A stretch of 64,000 bases of DNA from Methylomagnum ishizawai (GCF_019670005.1 NZ_AP019783.1:888501-952500); one strand, 5' to 3'. Shown: positions 8,773 through 17,573, counted from the first letter of the stretch. Notes: generated by a model not told the origin, from the sequence alone. Made by a program: numbers and translations.

Positions 8773-9777
8773 ATGGATTGGGATCGGTTCAAATTCTGGG
8801 CGCGGCGGCGCAATGGCACGGTGGGCCGGGCGGGCCGCTTGGGCCGGGGTCCCGTCGAGCGGCTGCAAGCCTTCTGCGCCTTGCAGCGCGATATCGCCAA
8901 GGACAGTTTCCATCGGCTGCGGGACGCCCCCTTGGCCTCGGCCCTCACCATCCTGGTGATCGCCATCGCCCTGACCTTGCCCGCCGATTTCCACGCCTTG
9001 ATCCGCAACGCCCAGGAAGCCAGCGCCGGCCTCGAAGCCACCAGCCGGATTTCGCTGTTCCTGAAGCCGGAACTGTCCAACGACGTGGCCCGGCGCTTGG
9101 CCGAGCGGCTGCGGCTGCATCCCAAGCTGGCCGAGGCCCAGGTCATCAGCAAGGAGGAAGGTTTGCGCGAACTGCGGGCCTATAGTGGTTTTGGCGATGC
9201 CCTGGAAGCGTTGGATTACAACCCCCTGCCCGCCGTCATCAGTCTGAAACCCAAGGATGGCCGGGCCACGCCGGACGAGTTGCAAGTCCTCCTGGCCGAA
9301 CTGTCCGGCTTGCCCGAGGCCGATTTCGCCCAGTTCGACACCGAATGGCTGCGCAAGCTCAGGGCCATGCTGGCGATGGCGGACCGGGCCATCGTGGTGT
9401 TCGGCCTGTTGTTGGGATTGGGGGTGTTGTTCATCGTCGGTAATACCATCCGCCTGGAATTGCAGCACCGCCGCGAGGAAATCGCCGTCGCCAAGCTGCT
9501 CGGGGCCACCGATGGCTTCATCATCCGGCCTTTCCTGTACGCCGGGTTTTGGTATGGCTTGTTGGGCGGGAGCCTGGCCTGGGTGCTGAGCGATCTACTA
9601 CTCTTGATCTTGCGCGGCCCGGCGCTGGAATTGGCCGAACTCTATGGGAGCGCCTACCGTCTGGCCTTCCTGAACTGGGCGGAATCGGAACTCTTGATCG
9701 GGGCCTCGGTCGTATTGGGCGTCGCCGGGGCGTGGGCGGTGGTGTTCTACCATCTCCGCAAGCTCGACCCGGATTGA
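8773..9777 (+). CDS. ftsX: Cell division permease-like protein FtsX
   Basis: A 334-residue inner-membrane partner of FtsE. It has a cytoplasmic N-terminal extension (to about residue 50), TM1 (ALTILVIAIALTLP), a periplasmic loop of about 120 residues that would contact an EnvC-type hydrolase activator, and three C-terminal TM segments (around 205-230, 255-280 and 295-320). The cytoplasmic segment RREEIAVAKLLGATDGFI is characteristic of FtsX. FtsX transmits ATP hydrolysis across the membrane and is not thought to transport a substrate. It starts 3 bp after ftsE. Confidence 0.94.
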   Translation: MDWDRFKFWARRRNGTVGRAGRLGRGPVERLQAFCALQRDIAKDSFHRLRDAPLASALTILVIAIALTLPADFHALIRNAQEASAGLEATSRISLFLKPELSNDVARRLAERLRLHPKLAEAQVISKEEGLRELRAYSGFGDALEALDYNPLPAVISLKPKDGRATPDELQVLLAELSGLPEADFAQFDTEWLRKLRAMLAMADRAIVVFGLLLGLGVLFIVGNTIRLELQHRREEIAVAKLLGATDGFIIRPFLYAGFWYGLLGGSLAWVLSDLLLLILRGPALELAELYGSAYRLAFLNWAESELLIGASVVLGVAGAWAVVFYHLRKLDPD

Positions 9778-9790
9778 GCCGTGCGAACCA

Positions 9791-9820
9791 TTAGCACTCG
9801 ATAAAGAGGAGTGCTAATAT
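9791..9820 (+). promoter_or_regulatory. CIRCE (HrcA) operator overlapping the rpoH promoter
   Basis: TTAGCACTC (9791-9799), nine bases, then GAGTGCTAA (9809-9817) is an exact CIRCE element, the binding site of the heat-shock repressor HrcA. The sequence also provides promoter parts: TTAGCA (9791-9796) as a -35 matching 4 of 6 and the extended -10 TGC-TAATAT (9812-9820), 18 bp apart. The operator therefore covers the core promoter. The rpoH start is 31 bp downstream. Confidence 0.92.
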
Positions 9821-9851
9821 CTGGCAACCCTCCAAAAACAGGATACCTACC

Positions 9852-10706
9852 ATGAGCAACGCATTAACCCTTCCGGTCAATCCCGCGCTGGGTTCCATCG
9901 AAGAGTACGTCGCCACGGTCAACCGTATGCCGCGTTGGGATGCCGAGCAAGAACACGAACTCGCCCTGCGTTTCCGCGACGAGAACGATCTGGAGGCCGC
10001 CCGCCTGTTGGTGCTGGGCAATCTCCGCTTCGTGGTGCATATCGCCAAAGGGTATCTGGGCTACGGTTTGCCGCTGCCCGACCTGATCCAGGAGGGCAAT
10101 ATCGGCCTGATGAAGGCCGTGAAGCGCTACGACCCCGAGGTCGGCGTGCGCCTGGTGTCGTTCGCGGTGCATTGGATCCGGGCCGAAATCCACGAATTCA
10201 TCATCCAGAACTGGCGCATCGTCAAGGTCGCCACCACCAAGGCCCAGCGCAAGCTGTTCTTCAACCTCAGGAAATTTAAGCCGCGCCTGGGTTGGTTCAC
10301 CCACGACGAGGCCACGGCGGTGGCCGACGAACTCGGGGTGGACGTGGATACGGTCTACGAGATGGAAAGCCGCCTGAGCCAGCAGGACATGGCCTTCGAC
10401 CAGCCGCTCGACGCCGACGCCGACGAGAAGGACGTGTCGGCCCCGGTGCATTACCTGCAACAGGACAACGCCGACCCCGCCGCGCTGTTGGAAGACAACG
10501 ATTGGGGCGAGCATAAGCAACAGCGCCTCCTGGCCGCCATCGAGCAATTGGACGACCGCAGCCGCGACATCGTGACCAGCCGCTGGCTGAGCGAGCAGAA
10601 GCTGACCCTGCACGATCTGGCGGCCCGGTACAACGTCTCCGCCGAGCGCATCCGCCAGCTCGAGAACACCGCCATGAAGCGGCTGAAAACCTCGCTGGCG
10701 GCTTGA
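9852..10706 (+). CDS. rpoH: RNA polymerase sigma-32 factor
   Basis: This 284-residue heat-shock sigma factor has region 2 (ARLLVLGNLRFVVHIAKGYLGYGLPLPDLIQEGNIGLMKAV and the -10 recognition part VSFAVHWIRAEIHEFII), the RpoH box QRKLFFNLRKF near residue 135, and region 4 with LHDLAARYNVSAERIRQLENTAMKRLK. The start is ATG at 9852 after an AGGATA site. It normally directs transcription of chaperone and protease genes. Here its own promoter carries a CIRCE operator, so HrcA probably represses rpoH at permissive temperature. It lies 74 bp after ftsX and ends at a strong terminator. Confidence 0.96.
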   Translation: MSNALTLPVNPALGSIEEYVATVNRMPRWDAEQEHELALRFRDENDLEAARLLVLGNLRFVVHIAKGYLGYGLPLPDLIQEGNIGLMKAVKRYDPEVGVRLVSFAVHWIRAEIHEFIIQNWRIVKVATTKAQRKLFFNLRKFKPRLGWFTHDEATAVADELGVDVDTVYEMESRLSQQDMAFDQPLDADADEKDVSAPVHYLQQDNADPAALLEDNDWGEHKQQRLLAAIEQLDDRSRDIVTSRWLSEQKLTLHDLAARYNVSAERIRQLENTAMKRLKTSLAA

Positions 10707-10726
10707 GCGGCCTCGCATGGTCCTGG

Positions 10727-10756
10727 AAAAAAGGCGGCTTTGGAGCCGCCTTTTTT
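10727..10756. terminator. Bidirectional intrinsic terminator
   Basis: A-run, GGCGGCT, short loop, AGCCGCC and T-run form a near-perfect hairpin 20 bp after rpoH and 25 bp beyond the 3' end of the convergent methyltransferase gene, so it can serve both. Confidence 0.9.
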
Positions 10757-10781
10757 CATGTCCGCGATCCCGCCGGGCGCT

Positions 10782-11402
10782 TCAACGTTCTTTCTTCAGG
10801 TGCAGCATGGTGAACATGCCCAGCGGCGGCAACTGGTGGCGCCTCACCTCGCGCAGATGGGTGTTGGACAGGATTTCCTCGACCGGCATGTCGGGACGCC
10901 AGCCCAGCTTGTGCGACAGGGGCGCGAGCATCTTCTCGACATTGCGCCGGAAGCCCCGTTCCGCCGCGAAATGGTTGACGATCACCACATCGCCGCCGGG
11001 CTTGCACACCCGCTCGATTTCCCGCAATACCTTCGCCGGTTCCGGCACCACCGACATCACATAGGCGGCCACCACGAAATCGAAGCTCTCGTCCTCGTAT
11101 TCCATATCCCTGGCGTCCATGAGGCTGAGCTTGGAGACATGGGACAGCCGGGCCTTGTGGACGCGCCGGTGGGCGATGGCGAGCATGTCCGGCGAAATAT
11201 CGATGCCATGGACCTGATGTTCCCTACGGTAGTAGCGCAGGCTGATCCCGGTGCCGACGCCCACCTCCAGCACCTTGCCGGGCCGCTGGTTGGTGACCCC
11301 GGCCGCCATGGTGCGGCCGCGGTAGCTCAGCATCCAGCCGAAGGTTTGGTCGTAGACCGGGGCGTAGCGGGCGTAGGATTTCAGGATGTGTTCCAATTGC
11401 AT
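10782..11402 (-). CDS. pmtA: Class I SAM methyltransferase, PmtA-like phospholipid N-methyltransferase
   Basis: A 206-residue Rossmann-fold methyltransferase. The N-terminal YARYAPVYDQTFGWML is typical of Rhodobacter-type phosphatidylethanolamine N-methyltransferases (PmtA). Motif I is VLEVGVGTGISL near residue 42, the acidic post-I residue is in VHGIDISPDML, and the post-II region is FDFVVAAYVMSVVPEP. Such enzymes make phosphatidylcholine or its mono- and dimethyl precursors, lipids that are common in methanotroph membranes. The start MQLEHILKS was chosen because the open frame upstream is low-complexity. A ubiquinone or other lipid methyltransferase remains possible. Confidence 0.7.
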   Translation of the reverse strand: MQLEHILKSYARYAPVYDQTFGWMLSYRGRTMAAGVTNQRPGKVLEVGVGTGISLRYYRREHQVHGIDISPDMLAIAHRRVHKARLSHVSKLSLMDARDMEYEDESFDFVVAAYVMSVVPEPAKVLREIERVCKPGGDVVIVNHFAAERGFRRNVEKMLAPLSHKLGWRPDMPVEEILSNTHLREVRRHQLPPLGMFTMLHLKKER

Positions 11403-11715
11403 AGCGTGTCCTCTGCCCTGGCGCGGTGTCGCGGCGGCAAGGGCGTTTCTTGGGTTTTCGGGTGGGTTTCTGGCCATGCCCGCCGGGCTGCGCGGCGGGG
11501 GGCGGAAACGGAAGGGATGGGCGTGGGTTTCCGCCGTCCGGGCCATGGGTTCCCGGCGGCGGGGCGGTTTCGGTTGGAACGCGGCCCGCGCCGATGGGAG
11601 CCCGAATCATAAAGGTTCGGCGGTCCCATGGGAATCGGCCCGCCCGTGCCCGCTTCCGCGAATTCGTTTAAGATGGGCCGGCTTGTTTCAATACCGGTAA
11701 CGCGAATCCCAGACC

Positions 11716-11961
11716 ATGAGCAAATCATTCGAAGTAAAACTGAAGGGCGATCCCGAGGCGATCATCGCCAAGGCCAAGGTGGCGGCGAAGGACAAGGGGG
11801 TCGAGTTCGAGGGGAATGGACAGGCCGGGAGTTTTTCCGGCCTGGGCATCGAGGGGAGTTATTCGATCCAGGCGGATACGATGGCGGTGGAGATCACCAA
11901 GAAGCCGTTCGTCATGCCTTGGAGCCTGATCGAATCGTCCTTGCGCGATTATTTCGCCTGA
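11716..11961 (+). CDS. Small conserved protein of unknown function
   Basis: An 81-residue soluble protein with an alpha/beta pattern and no signal peptide or membrane segment: residues 1-30 are charged and helical (SKSFEVKLKGDPEAIIAKAKVAA), followed by glycine-rich strands (GSFSGLGIEGSYSI) and a C-terminal helix (PWSLIESSLRDYFA). The strand-helix end resembles small proteins annotated as polyhydroxyalkanoate-granule associated, but I would not assign a function. It begins after a CCAGACC stretch with no strong Shine-Dalgarno and ends at its own hairpin terminator, so it is probably monocistronic. Confidence 0.7.
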   Translation: MSKSFEVKLKGDPEAIIAKAKVAAKDKGVEFEGNGQAGSFSGLGIEGSYSIQADTMAVEITKKPFVMPWSLIESSLRDYFA

Positions 11962-11967
11962 AGCCGC

Positions 11968-11995
11968 GGCGGTTCCGCCCGGAACCGCCGGTTTT
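11968..11995 (+). terminator. Intrinsic terminator
   Basis: GGCGGTTCC, a four-base loop GCCC, GGAACCGCC, then GGTTTT, seven bases beyond the stop of the 81-residue protein gene. Confidence 0.75.
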
Positions 11996-12026
11996 GCGCC
12001 GGGCTTCCCGGAACCGCCGGGAGGAC

Positions 12027-13355
12027 TCAAGCCTTCGAGCCGGGGAGGCTCCTGGGATCGACCCCGAGCTTCCGCATCCTCCGGTACAGCGTCATCCGCG
12101 AGCAATTCAGCCGCGCCGCCGCCTCGCTCTTATTCCCCCCCGTCGCCGCCAACGCGGCCAGCAAGCGCGCCCGTTCCCCGGTGGACTGGGGGGCCGATTG
12201 CCGCAGCGCCTTGGGCAGGTGCTGGGGCAGGAGGCGCGGGCCTTGGCAGGTTTGCAGGGCCAGGGCCACGGTCTCGCGCAGTTCCCGCACATTGCCCGGC
12301 CAGTCGTAGGCCATGAGCGCCTCCAGGACGGAAGGGTCCATGCCGGGCGCGGCGTGGCGCCATTCGGTGGCGTGCAGGTGCAGGAAATGGCGGAATAACA
12401 AAGGAATGTCCTCGGTCCGTTCGCGCAGGGGCGGCAGTTCTATCGTGGCGGCGTTGAGCCGGGACAGCAGTCCGGGATGCAGCTTGCCCGACCCGGCCAG
12501 GGTGTCCAACGGCTGGCGGCTGGCGGCGACGACGCGCAGGTCCACCCGGCGCGGGCGCTCGCCGCCCAGGGGCATGACCGCGTGGGTTTCCAGGACACGG
12601 ACCAATTCGGCCTGGATGGCGGCGGGCAATTCGCCGGGCTCTTCCAGGAACAAGGTGCCGCCGTCCGCCAGCGCCAGGCGGCCGGGGAACGGGCGGATCG
12701 CCCCCTCGAACGCACCCCGCTCGTAGCCGAACAATTCGCCCGCCAGCAGGTGTCCGGGCAGGGTGGTCCCGTTGAAGCGGATCAAGGGACCGGCCCGGCG
12801 CTGGCTGGCGCCGTGGATGAGTTCGGCGAACAATTCCTTGCCGGTGCCGGGTTCGCCGGTGACGAAGGCGTGGCAATCGTGGCCCGCGATGCGGCGGGCG
12901 TATTCGGCCCGGGCCAGCATGTCGGGGTTGCTGGTCAGGATGGAGGGCATGTCGCGGGGCAGCATGCGGATCGGGGCGTGCCCCTGCTCGATATGGTCGA
13001 TGACCGCCGCGCAGATGGGGGCGATGGGCGCGGGCCAGGCCAGATAATCCTTGAAGCCCAGCCGCAAGGCCCGGACCGCCCGTTCCTTGGAATCGGAGGC
13101 ATCCACCAAGACCAGGGGCAGGCGGGCATCCACCCGCCCATCCAGCCAGTCCAGGGCGTCCGGGTCGGAGCCGTGGCCCCCGCCCAGCACGGCGATGCGC
13201 CCGCCCGGTTGGGTGGCGAGGCTGTGGAATTCGGTGGCATGGCGCACCGGACGGATTTCCAGGTCCAGTTCCAATAGCCGTTCGCCCAGCGCTTGCGTCA
13301 GCGCCGTGTCCAGATTGCCCAATATCGCGAAACCGCGGTCGTTATTGGCGTCCAT
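12027..13355 (-). CDS. Sigma54-activator-like AAA+ regulator with degenerate motifs
   Basis: This 442-residue protein has the NtrC layout. A receiver-like N-terminal domain (1-125) has VLGGG where a phospho-acceptor Asp is expected and DYLAWP in place of the conserved lysine. An AAA+ domain (about 138-370) follows, then a Fis-type HTH (NKSEAAARLNCSRMTLYRRMRKLG). Walker A is intact (GEPGTGKE, 167-174). The sigma54-contact loop reads GAFEGA (214-219) instead of GAFTGA, and Walker B reads LFLEEP instead of LFLDEI. Sensor-type R-rich segments (LRERTEDIPLLFRHF) remain. The altered loop makes classical sigma54 activation doubtful; it may act as a DNA-binding regulator or on sigma70, as Rhodobacter NtrC and TyrR do. 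No kinase gene is adjacent. Confidence 0.82.
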   Translation of the reverse strand: MDANNDRGFAILGNLDTALTQALGERLLELDLEIRPVRHATEFHSLATQPGGRIAVLGGGHGSDPDALDWLDGRVDARLPLVLVDASDSKERAVRALRLGFKDYLAWPAPIAPICAAVIDHIEQGHAPIRMLPRDMPSILTSNPDMLARAEYARRIAGHDCHAFVTGEPGTGKELFAELIHGASQRRAGPLIRFNGTTLPGHLLAGELFGYERGAFEGAIRPFPGRLALADGGTLFLEEPGELPAAIQAELVRVLETHAVMPLGGERPRRVDLRVVAASRQPLDTLAGSGKLHPGLLSRLNAATIELPPLRERTEDIPLLFRHFLHLHATEWRHAAPGMDPSVLEALMAYDWPGNVRELRETVALALQTCQGPRLLPQHLPKALRQSAPQSTGERARLLAALAATGGNKSEAAARLNCSRMTLYRRMRKLGVDPRSLPGSKA

Positions 13356-13792
13356 GGTGTGTCTAGCTCCGGTTCGAGGGTGGATGAAAGCCAGGCGGCG
13401 TGGGTGTGCCCGCCGGGGCGGGGACGGTCGCCGCGGTCGACTGTCGGGGGTATGTGATGGAAATGGCGGTGGAGGTATGCATTATTCTTGTGGATACATT
13501 TGGGATGGGCGATGAAGTCCTCGCGGAGGGACATATCCTACCGTCGATCATGCCACCCTGGAATACCAGAATTAACAATGCCGGGACGCCATGATGCAAT
13601 AAGCCGGGGGCGAGGTATTGTTCATATATCGCCCGGCTTTTGTGAATTAGTTCATTGCGTCGCCGGTATTTTTATGCTTTATGGGTATCGGGAATAGGCG
13701 GGCCGGCCCGGAATGCGCCGGTTGGGGGGGGATAAGGCGGGGCAGGGGTTCCCGGTGGCGGCGGGGGAACCCCTGGGGTGGGACTGCGGGTT
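13356..13792. other. 437-bp intergenic region with hairpins
   Basis: No coding frame here looks real. The region separates two minus-strand genes and contains the promoter side of the AAA+ regulator. It holds a plus-strand terminator-like hairpin (13601-13641) with no gene upstream of it on that strand, and a GC-rich inverted repeat GGGGTTCCC...GGGAACCCC at about 13746-13774 beyond the fabI stop. Confidence 0.6.
13601..13641 (+). terminator. Orphan plus-strand terminator-like hairpin
   Basis: AAGCCGGG...CCCGGCTT with an added CGA/TCG pairing ends in a short T-run (TTTT) on the plus strand. No plus-strand gene precedes it within 1.6 kb, so it may end a non-coding transcript starting near 13400-13550 or be a remnant. 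Confidence 0.5.
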
Positions 13793-14575
13793 TTACAGTC
13801 CCGACAAGCCGACAATGTTGTAACCGCCATCCACGTAGAGGATTTCCCCGGTGATGCCCGAGGCGAGGTCGGAGCAGAGGAAGGCGGCGGCGTTGCCGAC
13901 CTCCTCGATGGTGACGTTGCGGCGGGTGGGGGCGGCCTGCTCGCCCTTGGACAGCATCTCGCGGAAATTGGCGATGCCGGAGGCGGCCAGGGTGCGGATC
14001 GGACCGGCCGACACGGCGTTGACCCGGATGCCCTCGGGGCCGAGCGAGGCCGCCATGTAGCGGACATTGGCCTCCAGGCTGGCCTTGGCGACGCCCATCA
14101 CGTTGTAGTTGGGGATGACCCGCTCGGCCCCGAGATAGCTCAGGGTCAGCAGGGCGCCGTTGCGGCCCTGTAGCATTTTGCGCCCGGCCTTGGCCAGGGC
14201 GGCGAAGCTATAGGAACTCACATCGTGGGCGATCTGGAAATTCTCGCGGGTGACGGCGTCGAGGTAGTCGCCTTCCAGCGCGGCGCGGGGCGCGAAGGCC
14301 ACCGAGTGGACGATGATGTCGAGTCCGTCCCAATGTTGGCCCAGTTCGGTGAATAAGGTCTCGATCTCGGCGTCGCTGCTGACCTCGCAGGGCAGGACGA
14401 TCTTGGCGCCCAGTTCCGCGGCCAGTTTCTCCACCCGTTCCTTGAGCTTGTCGTTCTGATAGGTCAGGGCGATTTCCGCGCCTTCCCGGACCATGGCCTC
14501 GGCGATGCCGTAGGCGATGGAGCGGTTGCTGGCGACGCCGACGACGAGGGCGCGCTTGTTCTGCATGAAACCCAT
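13793..14575 (-). CDS. fabI: Enoyl-[acyl-carrier-protein] reductase FabI (NADH)
   Basis: A 260-residue short-chain dehydrogenase-type enzyme that reduces trans-2-enoyl-ACP in the last step of each fatty-acid elongation cycle. The N-terminal nucleotide fold is [15 protein letters not shown], the catalytic residues lie in [23 protein letters not shown] (the FabI Tyr-x6-Lys arrangement), and the substrate-lid side is [13 protein letters not shown]. The length is typical. Start ATG at 14575 (MGFMQNK) or the internal ATG three codons later. It is the usual target of triclosan-type inhibitors. A hairpin overlaps the stop codon (13781-13803) and may aid termination. Confidence 0.95.
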   Translation of the reverse strand: MGFMQNKRALVVGVASNRSIAYGIAEAMVREGAEIALTYQNDKLKERVEKLAAELGAKIVLPCEVSSDAEIETLFTELGQHWDGLDIIVHSVAFAPRAALEGDYLDAVTRENFQIAHDVSSYSFAALAKAGRKMLQGRNGALLTLSYLGAERVIPNYNVMGVAKASLEANVRYMAASLGPEGIRVNAVSAGPIRTLAASGIANFREMLSKGEQAAPTRRNVTIEEVGNAAAFLCSDLASGITGEILYVDGGYNIVGLSGL

Positions 14576-14676
14576 GGTGTTTCTCCGGTGTGTGGGGGTG
14601 GAAAGGGGCGCAAGTATCCGACAGCGCCGGGGGGCTGTCCAGTCGCGGGGGGAGGGGTTGGCGGGGGTGTGGCCGG

Positions 14677-16035
14677 CTAACCGCCGAGCGCGGCACCCAG
14701 GCGGTCCAACTGGTTTTTGACCGATTCGGACAGGGAATCCAACTGGATCGCCATGGCTTTCGCTTCGGCCCGCCGTCCCGCGTGGATCGCCGCGACGATT
14801 TTCCGGCCGGTCTCGTGGACCTGTTCATGGATATGCAGCAGGGCTTGGAATTCCGGGAGGTTCCCGAAGCGCTCCCGGCCCGGGCCGTCGTACCATTGCC
14901 CCAGCCGGCAGCTATGGTGGTCGGTCAATTCCCTGGGGTCGAGCGAACTCCCCCCGTCGATCAGGGCCTTGTTGACCTTGGCCACCCACAGGCTATGGCA
15001 GCCCTTGGCGGTCTTCACCAGCAGGGCCGGGGTTTCCCAGCGCGCCAGCAGGTTGAGTTGCTGGGCGCTGGATTGGACCAACCGTTCCATCGACCCGAGC
15101 ATTCCGTCGTAAATGCCCTCGACATGGGCGACGCTGGTCGATAGCTCGTGGATATTGCCCGCCATCGCCTGGCTGACCTGGCTTTGCTGTTCGGCGGCGA
15201 CGGCGATGCCATGGGTCCGGTCGTTGGTGTCGCGGGTGGCCTGCTCGACTTCGGATAGCAAGTATTCCAGCCGTCCCAGGGTGGCCCCGCCCGTGTTCAG
15301 GCGCTCGCGGGTGGTTTCGACCTGGGCGATGACCTGGCCGGATTGCTGGCCGACCGAAGCCGCCACCTTGTCGATTTCCTGCGCGGCCTCCGCCGAGACG
15401 TTGGCGAGCTTGCGGATTTCGTCGGCCACCACCGCGAAGCCGCGGCCGTGTTCCCCGGCCCGCGCCGCCTCGATGGCCGCGTTGAGCGCCAGCAGGTTGG
15501 TTTGCTCGGCGATGTTGCGTACCCGCGCCGTGAATTCGCCGATGCTGCGGACCTCCTCGACGAAGTGCTTGAGGGCGTCGCCGGTCTGGCGCACCGCGCC
15601 GGTCAGGCCGTTCATCTCGGCGATCAGCACATCGATTTCCCGGCGGCCCTGGTTGGAGTAGTCCAGGCTTTTGCCCGCGCATTCCGAGGAGAACCCGGCG
15701 TTGCGGGCGATATCGTCGGCGGTGGCGGACATCTGCTCGATGGCCGAGGCCAGGCTCTGGGTCATCGTGTTGACCTGGTGGAGCTTTTGGTGGAAATCGT
15801 GCCCGGAAATCTGCGCCTTGGCGATCAGCGCCACGGTGTCGCTGGTGTGGTCGGCCAGGGCCAGCAGGCGGTGGCCGGAGTCGGCGATGGCGTTCAGGGT
15901 ATCCGCGAACAACGCCGCCTCCCGCCGGTGTTCGGCCATGGCGCTTCGCAGCCGGCCCCGGTCCATCGCCAGCGCGGCGTCGATGAGATGCTTGGCCGCT
16001 TCTTGGGCGTTTTTGAAAAACAAGGGGAAACTCAT
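14677..16035 (-). CDS. Soluble methyl-accepting chemotaxis protein with C-terminal CZB domain
   Basis: A 452-residue cytoplasmic chemoreceptor-like protein. It has no signal peptide or membrane segment and no recognisable N-terminal sensor beyond a short helical lead (1-60). The signalling hairpin tip is [39 protein letters not shown] at about 178-216. Residues about 345-440 match the chemoreceptor zinc-binding (CZB) domain, with the histidine in AKGCHSLW, the cysteine in [12 protein letters not shown] and two histidines in [13 protein letters not shown] domains sense zinc or, in TlpD-like receptors, hypochlorite. No other chemotaxis genes are nearby. Start: the ATG at 16035; the longer frame upstream is low-complexity. 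Confidence 0.86.
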   Translation of the reverse strand: MSFPLFFKNAQEAAKHLIDAALAMDRGRLRSAMAEHRREAALFADTLNAIADSGHRLLALADHTSDTVALIAKAQISGHDFHQKLHQVNTMTQSLASAIEQMSATADDIARNAGFSSECAGKSLDYSNQGRREIDVLIAEMNGLTGAVRQTGDALKHFVEEVRSIGEFTARVRNIAEQTNLLALNAAIEAARAGEHGRGFAVVADEIRKLANVSAEAAQEIDKVAASVGQQSGQVIAQVETTRERLNTGGATLGRLEYLLSEVEQATRDTNDRTHGIAVAAEQQSQVSQAMAGNIHELSTSVAHVEGIYDGMLGSMERLVQSSAQQLNLLARWETPALLVKTAKGCHSLWVAKVNKALIDGGSSLDPRELTDHHSCRLGQWYDGPGRERFGNLPEFQALLHIHEQVHETGRKIVAAIHAGRRAEAKAMAIQLDSLSESVKNQLDRLGAALGG

Positions 16036-16207
16036 GGCTGCCTGTGCGGGTAAGTGCCTGACGGAGGCCGCGATCCGGCCCGGATTGGGGGCTGGCCGCG
16101 CCCGCCGGGGCGGGTTCGGATCAGCCGCTGCAATCCAAAATATAGCCAGGAACCGGGGAAATGCGGAATGCCGGGGGGGCGGGTGGCTGCCGATGGGTTC
16201 GGGCCGC

Positions 16208-16642
16208 CTATAGGCTGTTTTGCTGGGCGAGCAGTTGGCCGAAATCTTCCAGTCCCAGCGTCCCGACGATATTGAAGTCGTCGTCCAGCACCTCGAACAA
16301 AACGCCCGCTTCGCCGCGGATGCTGTAGACGACCACGGCCCCTTCCGCGCCCCCGCCTTCACGGTGTGGCTCGCCCGCTGGACTAGCGGTGTAACTTCCC
16401 GCGGGGCGCGCTTCTTTCAGGCCGCCATCGGGTTCATAGAGCCGGTGTTCGCCTTGCAGCACAAAGGTATGGGTCAAGGCCCGGTGGCGGTGCAGGAAAA
16501 TGGATTGGTTGGGGTCGAATTTGACGATGAAATCGACCGTTTTGCGGGCAATATCCACATCGAACAGATAGTATGTGAAATGCTCGAAATCCCCCAGTTT
16601 TTGCCAGCGGATGTTGTGGTCGTCGAAGATATGGGCGGTCAT
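16208..16642 (-). CDS. Cupin-fold protein (ChrR/acetylacetone-dioxygenase-like)
   Basis: A 144-residue single-domain cupin. The metal-binding motif 1 is visible as [25 protein letters not shown] (two histidines and a glutamate position shifted), and motif 2 is around [24 protein letters not shown] with one histidine. Such proteins are small non-haem metal dioxygenases or ligand sensors; substrate cannot be told. It stands alone on the minus strand between the chemoreceptor gene and a PEP-CTERM gene, with AAAGGAACCC before the start as a possible ribosome site. Confidence 0.72.
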   Translation of the reverse strand: MTAHIFDDHNIRWQKLGDFEHFTYYLFDVDIARKTVDFIVKFDPNQSIFLHRHRALTHTFVLQGEHRLYEPDGGLKEARPAGSYTASPAGEPHREGGGAEGAVVVYSIRGEAGVLFEVLDDDFNIVGTLGLEDFGQLLAQQNSL

Positions 16643-16958
16643 GGTGTGGGTTCCTTTGATGTATCTGGTGGTTTGAATTGCGGGCGTTGATTGGTTTTAT
16701 TTGCGCGGATTCATCGGGTATGGGCGACCGGGTTGCCTGCCCAATCGATTTGTGGTTGCGATAGCCGGGCTTGGGTCGCTTGCTGTCCAGGGGTCAAGCT
16801 GGATGGTGCGGTGTTTTAAGCTTGGCGGGTGGCTGGGACGGGATTCATGCGGGTTTCCCGTAAGCTGGATTGAATTGGGGGATTCTGAATATCGGAGGGC
16901 GGGGTGGGGTGGAACCCATCGGGCCGGGCGGATTGCGATGGGTTCCGGGGGGCGCTTC
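16643..16958. other. 316-bp intergenic region with a palindromic repeat
   Basis: No gene is visible. The stretch contains a 10-bp-arm inverted repeat, GGAACCCATC at 16911-16920 and GATGGGTTCC at 16937-16946, 12 bp beyond the stop of the PEP-CTERM gene. Its AACCCATC core recurs at 29633-29655 and 48792-48852, so this looks like a dispersed REP-type element that may also help end transcription. Confidence 0.6.
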
Positions 16959-17573
16959 TTAGGTTCCGACCGCCGCCGGACGCCGCCGGAACCCATAGGC
17001 GAGGCCGACCCCCATGAGCAACAGCGTCGAGGGTTCCGGCACCGACGCTTGCTGTACGCCGAAGGTCAGGGCATCTAAACCCCCGGTCGCGCTGGAAACC
17101 CCCGTGATCGATAGCGAAGTGATCGGCCCGGTGAATTGCAGTATCCCATTCGTATAGGTGGCGAAATTGCCGGGGGTGGTCAGGGTGGTGGAGGTCGAGC
17201 TGACGCCGCTATTGCCGGTCAGGATCGTGAAGGCTTGGTTGAACGTGAAGGTCGGACCGCCGCGCCAGCCCACCTCGTAAAGCAGCAAATCCGTCACCGG
17301 CGAAGCGAAGGTGATGTTCCAGTTGGAGCCGTCCGCGTAATAGAGCGTCTGCTGGTTGGACGCCAGGGCATAGCCCGTGTAGTTCGGTCCCGAGAGGTCC
17401 AGCGTGGTCAACCCGGAGCCGCCGGTGAAACTGAACGCGACGCCATTGAGGGTGCCGCCGGAAGCGTTCGACCAGGACGCGCCGATGATGCCGGCCTGGA
17501 CGGAGGGGGCCGCGGCGAGCCCGGCGGATAATATCGCGGCGAGAGCCGCGGCGCGTGGAATGATTTGGGTCAT
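16959..17573 (-). CDS. PEP-CTERM sorting-domain protein
   Basis: This 204-residue exported protein has a signal peptide (MTQIIPRAAALAAILSAGLA, cleavage near AAPSVQA), a serine/threonine/glycine-rich beta-type middle part (30-175) and the C-terminal sorting tail VPEPSTLLLMGVGLAYGFRRR: VPEP motif, hydrophobic segment and basic end. PEP-CTERM proteins are processed by exosortase and usually end up in extracellular polysaccharide or at the surface; no exosortase gene is in the window. The start at 17573 gives a proper signal peptide, whereas the open frame upstream does not. The substrate or ligand is unknown. Confidence 0.9.
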   Translation of the reverse strand: MTQIIPRAAALAAILSAGLAAAPSVQAGIIGASWSNASGGTLNGVAFSFTGGSGLTTLDLSGPNYTGYALASNQQTLYYADGSNWNITFASPVTDLLLYEVGWRGGPTFTFNQAFTILTGNSGVSSTSTTLTTPGNFATYTNGILQFTGPITSLSITGVSSATGGLDALTFGVQQASVPEPSTLLLMGVGLAYGFRRRPAAVGT

